From JARRNJ01 sp037385045 (lineage in GTDB: Bacteria; Pseudomonadota; Gammaproteobacteria; JASBUN01): 22,125 nt of DNA. Below are positions 7,236 to 14,519 of the stretch, piece by piece (position 1 is the first letter of the stretch; each line of letters opens with the position of its first letter). A program made the translations under genes and the position numbers. The DNA is taken from assembly GCA_037385045.1 (NCBI GenBank), contig JARRNJ010000041.1, positions 1 through 22,125 of the forward strand. The letters run 5' to 3'. Under the pieces are notes generated by a model. That model searched no databases. It saw nothing but the letters and a program-made list of their open reading frames with translations, and was not told the DNA's origin.

Positions 7236-7264
7236 AGTATGGTCACCGGGGTAAATCATGTAAA
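7236..7264 (-). promoter_or_regulatory. Candidate sigma70 promoter of the dsrC-like gene
   Basis: On the minus strand, TTTACA (7264-7259) and CATACT (7241-7236) are separated by exactly 17 bp. They match 5 of 6 and 4 of 6 consensus bases. Initiation near 7229 gives a leader of about 50 nt. The -35 lies next to the palindrome at 7264-7277, so a regulator bound there could affect both divergent genes. Confidence 0.45.
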
Positions 7265-7277
7265 ATAATCAATTATT
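7264..7277. promoter_or_regulatory. AT-rich palindrome between dsrC-like and CysB-type genes
   Basis: AATAAT-CA-ATTATT is a perfect inverted repeat in a short AT-rich island (7255-7300) between divergent promoters. LysR-family proteins, including CysB, bind AT-rich dyads in such positions and often repress their own gene. Assigning it to the neighbouring regulator is inference. Confidence 0.35.
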
Positions 7278-7299
7278 GCTACTTATTAGAAATTGTAAT

Positions 7300-8253
7300 A
7301 TGGAACTGCGCCACCTCCGGTCTCTGGTCGCACTGGCCGATCACGACTTCAGCGTCAGCCGCGCCGCGGACCAGCTGCACCTGGTGCAGCCGGCCGTCTC
7401 CCAGCACCTGAAGCAACTGGAGACCGAGGTCGGCGCGCGCCTGCTGGTACGCCAGGGCAAGCGCCTGACCGGTCTCACCGAAGTCGGCGAGCAGGTCCTG
7501 GACTACGCCCGGCAGGCGCTGTCCAGCAGCGAAAGCATATTGGCCGCGGGCCGCGACCACATCGAGGAGAACACCGGCACCCTGCGCATCGCCACCACCC
7601 ATACTCAGGCGTGTTACGTCCTGCCGCCGGTGATCCGGCGTTTCGTCGCCACCTACCCGGCGGTCAATCTGCAGATCAACCAGGGGACGCCGGGGCAACT
7701 GGTGGACGCGGCCGTGAACGACGCCGTGGATCTTGCCATCTGCACCGAGGCGCTGGCCGAACATCCGGCCCTGGACGCGATCCCCTGCTACCGCTGGAAC
7801 CGCTGCGTCATCGCACCACCGCAGCATCCCATCCTGCGCAAACGCCGGCTGACCCTGACTGACCTGTGCAAATATCCCATCATCACCTATGTGTTCGGAT
7901 TCACCGGCCGCGGCCACTTCAGCGACACATTCGCCAAAGCGGACCTGAATCCCACGGTGGTACTGAGCGCCGCCGACACCGACGTCATCAAAACCTACGT
8001 GCGCGAGGGGCTGGGCATCGGCGTCATTGCCCGGCTCGCCTACCAACCGGGCCGCGACGACGACCTGGGCATGCGCGATCTGAGCCACCTGTTTCCGTGG
8101 GCAATCACCAAGGTGGCCTACCGCCGCAACAAATACCTGCGCAAGTTCGCCCGCGACTTCATCGACTTCTTCCAGGCCGAAACCGGCGGCGGCGACGCCG
8201 ACCGGGTGATCGAGCCCTGCCGGCCGCGGCGCGCGGACGGCCGTGGCGCGTAG
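7300..8253 (+). CDS. CysB/Cbl-type LysR family transcriptional regulator
   Basis: A 317-residue LysR-type regulator. The N-terminal winged helix spans about 1-60 (MELRHLRSLVALADHDFSVS, then AADQLHLVQPAVSQHLKQLE, EVGARLLVRQGKRLTGLT). The rest is the periplasmic-binding-like inducer domain. ATTHTQACYVLPPVIRRF after the linker is the hallmark of the CysB/Cbl group, where the TTHTQARY loop binds sulfate or N-acetylserine-type effectors. GIGVIA near residue 245 is also conserved. ATG 7300 is chosen because homologues start M-x-L-x-x-L-R; an in-frame TTG 24 bp upstream is less likely. No clear Shine-Dalgarno is seen. The C-terminal tail after FIDFFQAE is short and Arg/Pro-rich. Its likely targets are sulfur genes, possibly the divergent dsrC-like gene. 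Confidence 0.92.
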   Translation: MELRHLRSLVALADHDFSVSRAADQLHLVQPAVSQHLKQLETEVGARLLVRQGKRLTGLTEVGEQVLDYARQALSSSESILAAGRDHIEENTGTLRIATTHTQACYVLPPVIRRFVATYPAVNLQINQGTPGQLVDAAVNDAVDLAICTEALAEHPALDAIPCYRWNRCVIAPPQHPILRKRRLTLTDLCKYPIITYVFGFTGRGHFSDTFAKADLNPTVVLSAADTDVIKTYVREGLGIGVIARLAYQPGRDDDLGMRDLSHLFPWAITKVAYRRNKYLRKFARDFIDFFQAETGGGDADRVIEPCRPRRADGRGA

Positions 8254-8970
8254 TGCGCAACCGCCCGCGGCAGCAGCCTTCGCTGAGCCTGCGCCTGCGC
8301 CTGCGGCGTCGAACCCACCCTGCAAACGTCTTTCCGTATGTTCGAAAACGCGGAGCGCGCGGAGCGACGCGGATTCGTGACGCCCGCTGGCATGGACGAC
8401 CCCCGGGCCGGGCCGCGCACCGAGGTTGATTTTCTATGGAGTTGAGCACGAAACGGGCGCAATCAGGCGAATATTCGCAGTGGAAGACGGCGCGTCAGCG
8501 CAGCTTCCGGTTCCGCGGCTACAGAAAAGATGTCCATTTCGTAATCCCGATCCTGTCGTCCCGCCGCTCAACGCCGTCCCCGCGCAACACCCGAATCGCG
8601 TTCCGTCGTTCGGATTCCCGCGGAGGTTTCCAAAGACTGTCGAACTACTCACACTGGTAGGAAACGCTCGGCCGAGAACCATTTAACAGGCAGTTAGCGA
8701 CGGTCCCTGGGCCGCCTGGCTCATCCTCCCGCTCCGCGTCCAAAACAATCTCCACGAATTTATTCTCTCCCAACAGGTAGTGAACCGGGCGCGCGCTTAT
8801 TTCAGCACTTTTTGTCGCATTGTTAGTACACGGTAAACACACAATAATGACTTTCGGGCAGTACGAACGTAGAACGCAACTTGGTTGAGAAAATTGCCCA
8901 TCGGACAAATACACAAAGATCCCGCAAGTCAGTGTTGGCTGCTGACACCAACCAAAGGAGAGGGAACGCA
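8254..8970. other. Gene-poor region upstream of the ABC transporter operon
   Basis: About 700 bp with no supported gene. A 74-codon frame at 8436-8660 has a weak GAGG and a start ATG, but its composition is Ser/Arg-rich and it matches nothing I recognise. A minus-strand frame at 8645-9043 overlaps the start of the next gene. Base composition falls from GC-rich to clearly more AT-rich after about 8680. It contains a perfect 12-bp palindrome GCGAATATTCGC (8467-8478), three CCTGCG-type hexamers near 8290, and a good promoter at 8820-8848. Confidence 0.5.
8820..8848 (+). promoter_or_regulatory. Candidate sigma70 promoter of the ABC transporter operon
   Basis: TTGTTA (8820-8825) and AATAAT (8843-8848) are separated by 17 bp and match 4 and 5 of 6 consensus bases. 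Transcription would start near 8855, giving a leader of about 115 nt. It lies in the AT-richest part of the gap. Confidence 0.45.
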
Positions 8971-10275
8971 ATGAACAACAAAACACAGCCGCCCGGTCAA
9001 TCTCAAACAGATCAATCTCAAACCGATCAACCGGAGCAGACATCCCGGCGCACCTTCCTGAAAGTGGGCGCAGCCCTGGTAGCCACTCAGGCGCTTGGGG
9101 GTTTCAGTATCAAGAATGCCTCCGCCGCTTCCGGAAAAGTGCGCATCGGCGTGCTCAATCCTTCCACCGGCACTTACGCCGAGTTGGGCCGCAACCAGAC
9201 CCGCGGCGCGCGCCTCGCGGCCGGCGAAGTGAATGCAGCGGGCGGCGTCATGGGCCGCAAACTCGAGCTGATCGTGACCGACACCGCTTCCAAGACCGGC
9301 CTGGCGGTGTCCAAAGCCAATCAGCTGGTCAACCAACACGGTGTGCATTTCCTGCAGGGTACGGTCTCGTCGGCGGTATCCGAAGCCGTCGAGCAGGCAA
9401 GCAAAGACTTGGGCGTGATGTTCGTGGATTCCGGCGGGCATGCTACCCCCGTGACCGGCAAATACTGCACCCCGAGCACGTTCCGCGTCTGCACCACCAC
9501 TTACATGCTGGCCGCCGGAATTGCCGAGACCCTGATGAAGAAGTACGGCAAGCGCTGGTACTTCCTCACACCGAACTATGCCTTCGGCCTGACCGAACAG
9601 TCCGCTTTCGAGCACATCCTCAAGCAGCACGGGGGAACGGTGTTGGGTGCGGCGCTCGCCCCGCTGGGGACCACGGACTTTTCCTCCTATCTGATCCAGG
9701 CACAGGCCGCCAAGCCGGATTGCCTCATCATCCTGCAGGCGGGCGACGACCTGGTGCACGCCCTGACTCAGGTCAATCAGTTCGGTCTGCAGCACAAGTT
9801 CGGCGTGGCCGGCGGCATGATGGAACTCGAGGTGCTCAAGGCCCTTCCCGCCGCCGCGCGCGTGGGCGCCTGGAGCTTCGAGTGGTGGTGGAACCAACCC
9901 AACACACCTCACGTCAAGCAGTTCGTGGACAAGTATCGCAAACACTATGGCGGCGAATATCCGACCGCACGCAGCTGGTTCGGCTACGTGTCCACTCATG
10001 CCATCGCGCAGGCGGCCAACGAGGCGAAATCGCTTAATTCCCGCAAAGTCGCCCGCACTTTGGCGGGCATGGAGCTGCCGGCGCATGTAGCGCTCGAGCC
10101 CGCAACGCTGCAATTCCGCGCCGAGGATCACCAGCTGCTCGCCGGAATTTTTGCCGGCGAAGTCAACTCGGGCGGCTCCTATCCGCACCTGTTCAACGTC
10201 GCGCAATACGAGCCCGGCGCGAAGATCGCGCAAAGCCCCGCTGAGAAGGGCTGTCACATGAAGAAGCCCGCCTGA
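8971..10275 (+). CDS. Branched-chain-amino-acid-type ABC transporter substrate-binding protein, Tat-exported
   Basis: Periplasmic solute receptor of the type I Leu/Ile/Val-binding (Peripla_BP_6) family, 434 residues. The N-terminus has a consensus Tat motif SRRTFLK (25-31), a hydrophobic region and a likely cut near SAA (51-53). The mature part begins GKVRIGVLNPSTGTYAELGR and includes the family segments AAGEVNAAGGVMGRKLELI and NYAFGLTEQSAFE. Most Liv-type receptors use the Sec route, so the Tat signal suggests folding before export; no cofactor motif is evident. The ligand cannot be read from sequence. Urea or amides are possible since the UrtA and LivK families overlap, but no urease or amidase is adjacent. 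ATG 8971 has AAGGAG upstream. It is the first gene of a five-gene operon. Confidence 0.9.
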   Translation: MNNKTQPPGQSQTDQSQTDQPEQTSRRTFLKVGAALVATQALGGFSIKNASAASGKVRIGVLNPSTGTYAELGRNQTRGARLAAGEVNAAGGVMGRKLELIVTDTASKTGLAVSKANQLVNQHGVHFLQGTVSSAVSEAVEQASKDLGVMFVDSGGHATPVTGKYCTPSTFRVCTTTYMLAAGIAETLMKKYGKRWYFLTPNYAFGLTEQSAFEHILKQHGGTVLGAALAPLGTTDFSSYLIQAQAAKPDCLIILQAGDDLVHALTQVNQFGLQHKFGVAGGMMELEVLKALPAAARVGAWSFEWWWNQPNTPHVKQFVDKYRKHYGGEYPTARSWFGYVSTHAIAQAANEAKSLNSRKVARTLAGMELPAHVALEPATLQFRAEDHQLLAGIFAGEVNSGGSYPHLFNVAQYEPGAKIAQSPAEKGCHMKKPA

Positions 10276-10288
10276 GGGGGTAACACAC

Positions 10289-11155
10289 GTGGAACTGCTG
10301 CTGTTCGACGTCGTCAACGGGCTGTTGCTGGGAGTCTTTTATGCGTTGATGGCCATGGGTCTGTCCTTGATCCTGGGCCTCAACCGCATCATCAACTTTG
10401 CCCACGGCGGCTTCCTCGCACTTGCCGGTTATCTGGCGTATACACTGCTGCCTTATCTCGGCTTTTTTGGCGCCTTGATCGTTGCGCCATTGCTCACAGC
10501 AGTTCTCGGCGTGTTGGTGGAGCGGTTTCTGGTCAGACCGCTTTACGGACGAGACCCGTTGTTCAGCCTTCTGCTGACGTTCGGGCTCGTCCTCATCATG
10601 GAAGATATGATCAGAACCGTCTGGGGCGCGCAGGGGCTTCCCCTGCAAACCCCGGCGGTCCTTCAAAACGCTTTGAGCCAGACTTACTTCTTCATCACCG
10701 GTTACCGGGTGCTGATTCTGGGCATCGCGGTGCTGTTATCGTTCGGCCTGCTGTTGTTTCTGCGTTACACCAAGGTCGGACTCCGCATCCTCGCCGGCGC
10801 CTCGGACCTGGATACCACGGCCGCTCTGGGCGTCAACATCTACTGGCTGAGAGCGCTGAGCTTCGCGGTGGGTATTTTTCTCGCCGGGCTCGCCGGCGTG
10901 CTCACGGCGGGATGGCAGGGGCTGACCCCGCAAATGGGCGATGCCCTGATCATGCCCAGCTTCGTCGCCATCATTGTCGGCGGCGTAGGCAGTCTGCTCG
11001 GCAGTCTGCTTGGTGGCCTGCTGATCGGCGTGGCATCCGGCATCACCAGTGCATTCTATCCCCAGGCCAGCCAGCTGGTGATCTACCTCATCATGGCCGT
11101 GGTGCTGGCGATCCGCCCCCGCGGTTTGCTTGGCAAACAAGGAGTCTTTGAGTGA
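10289..11155 (+). CDS. livH: ABC transporter permease, LivH family
   Basis: Inner-membrane permease of 288 residues with about eight hydrophobic segments. Family motifs are the N-terminal NGLLLGVFYALMAMGLSLI, then LNRIINFAHGGFLALAGYLA, VERFLVRPLYGRDPLFSLLL, and the late GLTPQMGDALIMPSFVAIIV with GGVGSLLGSLLGGLLIG. It starts at GTG 10289, 13 nt after the receptor gene, preceded by GAGGGGG. Its stop overlaps the next start as GTGA. It pairs with LivM to form the transmembrane channel. Confidence 0.93.
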   Translation: MELLLFDVVNGLLLGVFYALMAMGLSLILGLNRIINFAHGGFLALAGYLAYTLLPYLGFFGALIVAPLLTAVLGVLVERFLVRPLYGRDPLFSLLLTFGLVLIMEDMIRTVWGAQGLPLQTPAVLQNALSQTYFFITGYRVLILGIAVLLSFGLLLFLRYTKVGLRILAGASDLDTTAALGVNIYWLRALSFAVGIFLAGLAGVLTAGWQGLTPQMGDALIMPSFVAIIVGGVGSLLGSLLGGLLIGVASGITSAFYPQASQLVIYLIMAVVLAIRPRGLLGKQGVFE

Positions 11156-12159
11156 CGCCCGACGAACATACGAACGCGCTCCAAGCCCCAACGCCCATCG
11201 CCTCCGCCGACCACCGCTCCAATTTTCGCAACGCGCTGCCCCATATCGTCATCTGGGTCCTGCTGTTGACCGCTCCGGCATGGATGCCGTTGTTCGGCGG
11301 TTATACGCTCCTGGCCACCCGCGCCCTGGTCCTGGGCATGGCGGCGATGGGGCTGAACCTCCTGCTCGGCTACTCGGGGGCGCTCTCCTTCGGCCAAGCG
11401 GCCTACTTCGGCCTGGGCGGATACGCGGCCGGGGAAACCCTCATGCATCTGGCGTCCAGCACACCGCTCGCCCTGGTCATCGGTACCGTGACCGGTGGAG
11501 TCGTCGCCACCATCCTGGGTCCCATCGCGGTGCGCCTGCGCGGCATCTATTTCGCGATGATCACCATCGCCTTCGGACAGGCGTTCTATTTCATCGTCGT
11601 CAACTGGCACAGCTTCACCGGCGGGGAGGACGGCCTGCTCGGCTTCACGCGCCAGGCGTTGCATTTCGACAACTTCGACGTCCCGCTGACCGACCTGCAT
11701 TTCTACTATCTGGCCCTGGCGTGCTTCGCCCTGGTCGCCGGCCTGATCGCCCTGCTGCTTCGCTCACCATTGGGACACGCCTTTATCGCCGTGCGCGAGA
11801 ACGAAAACCGGCTGAAATTCTTCGGCGTCAGCGCCTGGAGCCTGCTTTGGATCGCCTTCGCCATCTCGGGTTTCATCGCCGGACTCGCCGGAGCACTCTA
11901 TGCGCTGCTCAACAACTTCATCTCGCCCGCATCCCTGCATTGGACGCTCTCGGGCGACTTCGTGCTCATGTGCGTGCTCGGCGGCATGCGCAGTTTCTGG
12001 GGGCCTTTGCTCGGCGCCACCATCTACGTTGTTGCGGAGAATCTCCTCAGCTCCTACACCGACAACTGGATGAGTATCCTCGGCCTGATGTTCATCCTCA
12101 TTGTGCTCTTCTTCCCGAAGGGGCTGCTTGGAATGATTCGCGCGAAGGTGAGATCGTGA
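11152..12159 (+). CDS. livM: ABC transporter permease, LivM family
   Basis: Second permease subunit, 335 residues, with a polar N-terminal extension of about 30 residues before the first membrane segment. Conserved LivM features are MGLNLLLGYSGALSFGQAAY followed by FGLGGYAAG, LRGIYFAMITIAFGQAFYF, SPLGHAFIAVRENENRLKFF and the late LGGMRSFWGPLLGATIYV. It starts at GTG 11152, overlapping the livH stop by four bases, and ends overlapping the livG start in the same manner. This tight coupling implies stoichiometric translation of the complex. Confidence 0.93.
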   Translation: MTPDEHTNALQAPTPIASADHRSNFRNALPHIVIWVLLLTAPAWMPLFGGYTLLATRALVLGMAAMGLNLLLGYSGALSFGQAAYFGLGGYAAGETLMHLASSTPLALVIGTVTGGVVATILGPIAVRLRGIYFAMITIAFGQAFYFIVVNWHSFTGGEDGLLGFTRQALHFDNFDVPLTDLHFYYLALACFALVAGLIALLLRSPLGHAFIAVRENENRLKFFGVSAWSLLWIAFAISGFIAGLAGALYALLNNFISPASLHWTLSGDFVLMCVLGGMRSFWGPLLGATIYVVAENLLSSYTDNWMSILGLMFILIVLFFPKGLLGMIRAKVRS

Positions 12160-12908
12160 GCCTGCTCAACGTACAAAACGTTTCGAAGAAGTTCGGACAG
12201 CTGCAAGCGCTGTCGGACATCCATCTCAAGGTTGAAAGAGGCGAGATCCGCGCCCTGCTTGGTCCGAACGGCGCCGGCAAAACCACCCTCTTCAACCTGG
12301 TCAGCGGCATGTACTCGCCGACCACGGGATCGATCCACTTCGATGAGGACGAAATCACGGAACAGAGCATCGAGCAGCGCGTTCGCACCGGCATCGTCCG
12401 CACGTTCCAGATCACCGAGATTTTCAAGGAACTCAGCGTGTACGAAAACCTGCGCATCGCCGTGGAAGCCGACATGAAAATCAGCTTCCGCCCCTGGCTG
12501 CGGCCCGAGCAGCGAGACTCGATACGCCGTCGCGTCAACGAGTTGCTGGAGGCGACACAGCTGATCTCCAAATCATCGCGCGAAGTCGGCGAGCTCGCCC
12601 ACGGCGACCAACGGGTCGTCGAAGTGGCGATGGCGCTGGCCATGAGCCCGCGTTTGCTGCTGCTGGACGAACCGACCGCAGGCATGAGCGATCACGAAAC
12701 CGAACACATGGTGCGGTTGATTCGCGAGCTGCACGACGAGTTCGATCTCACGGTGCTGTTCGTGGAACACGACATGCAGCTGGTATTCGAGCTTGCGGAG
12801 CACATCACCGTCCTGGACAACGGCAAACTCCTCGCCGAAGGGACGCCGAAACAGATCGCCGAGGACGAAAGCGTCCAGACCGCCTACCTTGGAAGCAGCG
12901 AAACATGA
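12156..12908 (+). CDS. livG: ABC transporter ATP-binding protein, LivG family
   Basis: Nucleotide-binding subunit of 250 residues. Walker A is GPNGAGKT (36-43), the Q loop glutamine is Q85 (RTFQITEIF), Walker B is LLLLDEP (167-173) and the H-loop histidine is H205 (FVEHDM). The signature region reads LAHGDQR (147-153) where most ABC proteins have LSGGQ; His in the third place is common in LivG/UrtD subunits. It starts at GTG 12156 inside the livM stop. An open frame continues upstream to 11130 in the same phase, but that part is the shadow of livM. The stop overlaps the livF start as ATGA. Confidence 0.93.
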   Translation: MSLLNVQNVSKKFGQLQALSDIHLKVERGEIRALLGPNGAGKTTLFNLVSGMYSPTTGSIHFDEDEITEQSIEQRVRTGIVRTFQITEIFKELSVYENLRIAVEADMKISFRPWLRPEQRDSIRRRVNELLEATQLISKSSREVGELAHGDQRVVEVAMALAMSPRLLLLDEPTAGMSDHETEHMVRLIRELHDEFDLTVLFVEHDMQLVFELAEHITVLDNGKLLAEGTPKQIAEDESVQTAYLGSSET

Positions 12909-13615
12909 ACGATCAACCTTTGCTGGATGTCGACGGCCTGCACGTCAATTATGGCAAGAGCCACATTCTCCACGGCGTTTCCCTCAATGTGAACCACGGC
13001 GAGGTGGTTTGCCTGCTCGGGCGCAACGGCGCCGGCAAGACCACCACCATAAAAGGCATCATGGGCCTGGCGACCCGCACCCAGGGCAAAGTGACCATAG
13101 CCGGGAGAAACGCCACGCGCCTGCCGCCCCACGGCGTGGCGCGCCTCGGCGTCGGTTACGTGCCCGAAGGACGCCGCATTTTCCCGGACCTGACCGTGGA
13201 GGAAAATCTCGCGGTTCCCGCGGCCCGGAAGGGACGCTGGAATCTCCACGAAGTGTACGAGTTCTTTCCGCGCCTGCGCGAACGACGCCGCAGCACCGGG
13301 CGGCAACTGTCAGGCGGCGAACAGGAGATGCTGGCGGTTGCCAGGGCGCTGGTCACCAACCCCGACCTGTTCATCATGGACGAACCTTCGCAGGGCCTTG
13401 CCCCGAAGATCGTCCAGGAAATCTACCGCCTGATCCAGGAAATGGCCAAAGAGGGCATTTCCATACTGCTGGCCGAACAAAACGCCTTCATGGCGCTCGA
13501 AATCTCCAGCCGGGTCTACGTCATCGACAACGGCAAGATCGTGCACGATGGCGCGTCGCAGGACCTGCTGCAAGACCGGGAGCGGGTGCGCGCCCTGGCG
13601 GGCGCTTCGGCGTAG
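12905..13615 (+). CDS. livF: ABC transporter ATP-binding protein, LivF family
   Basis: Second nucleotide-binding subunit, 236 residues, the usual length. Walker A is GRNGAGKT (39-46), the signature LSGGEQ (135-140) and Walker B LFIMDEP (155-161). LivF-specific segments are GVGYVPEGRRIFPDLTVEENL and ISILLAEQNAFMALEIS, with Gln in the usual H-loop position, as is normal for this subfamily. It starts at ATG 12905 within the livG stop and closes the operon. Five bases after its stop a 7-bp repeat array begins; no hairpin with U-tract is seen, so the array may mark or influence the 3' end. Confidence 0.94.
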   Translation: MNDQPLLDVDGLHVNYGKSHILHGVSLNVNHGEVVCLLGRNGAGKTTTIKGIMGLATRTQGKVTIAGRNATRLPPHGVARLGVGYVPEGRRIFPDLTVEENLAVPAARKGRWNLHEVYEFFPRLRERRRSTGRQLSGGEQEMLAVARALVTNPDLFIMDEPSQGLAPKIVQEIYRLIQEMAKEGISILLAEQNAFMALEISSRVYVIDNGKIVHDGASQDLLQDRERVRALAGASA

Positions 13616-13620
13616 GAGTA

Positions 13621-13690
13621 GCGAGTAGCGAGTAGCGAGTAGCGAGTAGCGAGTAGCGAGTAGCGAGTAGCGAGTAGCGAGTAGCGAGTA
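13621..13690. repeat. Ten exact tandem copies of GCGAGTA
   Basis: Seventy bases made of ten perfect 7-bp units, flanked by partial units GAGTA (13616-13620) and GCGAG (13691-13695). There is no spacer and it is not CRISPR-like. It begins 5 bp after the livF stop. On the minus strand it reads as an open frame of LATRYSL heptapeptides, which is a by-product of the period. Perfect copies suggest recent or ongoing slippage expansion. Confidence 0.97.
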
Positions 13691-13709
13691 GCGAGGTCAT
13701 TGTACCTGG

Positions 13710-13807
13710 CTACTCGCCGCCGGCCACCGGCGCGTCGGGCCCGGCCGGAACGTCGATCTTCCAACCCGGCGGCCAGCGGATCAACGTAGCATGACGTGTG
13801 GGGCGAA
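13710..13807 (-). pseudogene. C-terminal gene remnant cut by a repeat element
   Basis: The minus strand encodes a plausible protein end, TRHATLIRWPPGWKIDVPAG then PDAPVAGGE and TAG (13712-13710), with high-GC third positions. Upstream it runs straight into the left end of the first CGCAGAG-type element at about 13808. No start or further homologous sequence is visible. I do not recognise the family. It may be the 3' stump of a gene lost when the repeats arrived or recombined. Confidence 0.3.
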
Positions 13808-14030
13808 GTCGCAGAGTTCGCCGAGACGCAGAGTGCGCCGAGGAATGGTTGATCACGGATGTCGGTGGAACTCTCCGCGCGGTACCGGGACCATCGGCTG
13901 CCAGGCCCGTAATTCACAAACCACGCGATTCACACGGCCGATAGCAAGCCGGCAGGTCGTGCGCCGTGCCCAGACAAGCATTAGCTCTCTCCGCGTCCTC
14001 TGCGTCTCTGCGGCCTCTGCGTTGTCAACC
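13808..14030. repeat. Dispersed element copy 1 (about 223 bp)
   Basis: The left end has spaced CGCAGAG modules (GTCGCAGAG, GACGCAGAG), then GCGCCGAGGAATG. The right end has CTCTCCGCGTCCTCTGCG and CGGCCTCTGCGTTGTCAACC. The two ends are imperfect inverted repeats of about 45 bp. The core differs from copies 2 and 4 in its left half but matches copy 2 closely from 13944. No coding sequence is supported inside. Confidence 0.75.
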
Positions 14031-14060
14031 GACGCTGGAGCGCGCATTTTGAGTGGGTTT

Positions 14061-14286
14061 GTAAACGCAGAGAACGCAGAGCCGCAGAGGGCGCCGAGGA
14101 ATGATTTGTACTGGGTTCTGTGGATTCCGCCGGGCCTCGTCGGGAGGACCGACCGCCAAGCCCAACGTTTGACAAATCACGTGATTGACGTACTGGATGG
14201 CAAGCCGGCAGGTCGTGCGCCGTGCCCAGACAAGCATTAGCTCTCTCCACGGCCTCTGCGTCTCGGCGGCCTCTGCGTTGTCAACC
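14061..14286. repeat. Dispersed element copy 2 (about 226 bp), tandem to copy 1
   Basis: Same organisation as copy 1. The segment 14200-14326 repeats 13944-14072 at a period of 256 bp with few mismatches, including the 30-bp spacer (GACGYTGGAGCGCGCATTTT and the next ten bases) that follows each copy. The core holds a perfect 12-bp palindrome AATCACGTGATT (14175-14186). This looks like a duplicated element-plus-spacer unit. Confidence 0.8.
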
Positions 14287-14314
14287 GACGTTGGAGCGCG
14301 CATTTTGAGTGGGT

Positions 14315-14473
14315 TTGTAACGCAGAGCCGCAGAGTCCATAGAGGGATATGATTGACCGGGTCCGCGGCTGCTGCTCCCGCCGTGGACAGCGCGCCGGCA
14401 AACCCTGCGCCGTACCCGCCATCATTCGATCTTCTCCGCGTTCTCTGCGTCTCCGCGCCCTCTGCGTTGTCAT
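14315..14473. repeat. Dispersed element copy 3 (about 159 bp), short core
   Basis: It keeps the family ends (GTAACGCAGAGCCGCAGAG on the left; TTCTCTGCGTCTCCGCG and CCCTCTGCGTTGTCA on the right) but has a different, shorter core that does not match the other copies. It follows copy 2 directly through the same 30-bp spacer. This suggests that the ends, not the core, define the family. Confidence 0.65.
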
Positions 14474-14519
14474 CCCACGCCCAACGATTCCATCGCGTTG
14501 TGCCGGCGGCGTGCCCGCG

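Noticed and set aside
8436..8660. A 74-codon plus-strand ORF with weak GAGG
   Set aside because: Ser/Arg-rich composition with no recognisable motif and no coding-like third-position bias. Kept only as a note in the gap description.
8645..9043. A 132-codon minus-strand ORF across the ABC operon promoter
   Set aside because: It overlaps the start of the receptor gene antisense, and its Cys/Ser-rich sequence matches no family.
11130..12155. An open frame that would extend LivG upstream into a 592-residue protein
   Set aside because: The upstream part is out of frame with the clearly conserved livM and has Arg/Pro-rich noise. The LivG domain begins at GTG 12156.
13621..13695. CRISPR array or a gene encoding LATRYSL heptapeptide repeats
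   Set aside because: The units are contiguous 7-mers with no spacers, and the peptide periodicity is an automatic result of a 7-bp repeat read in an open frame.
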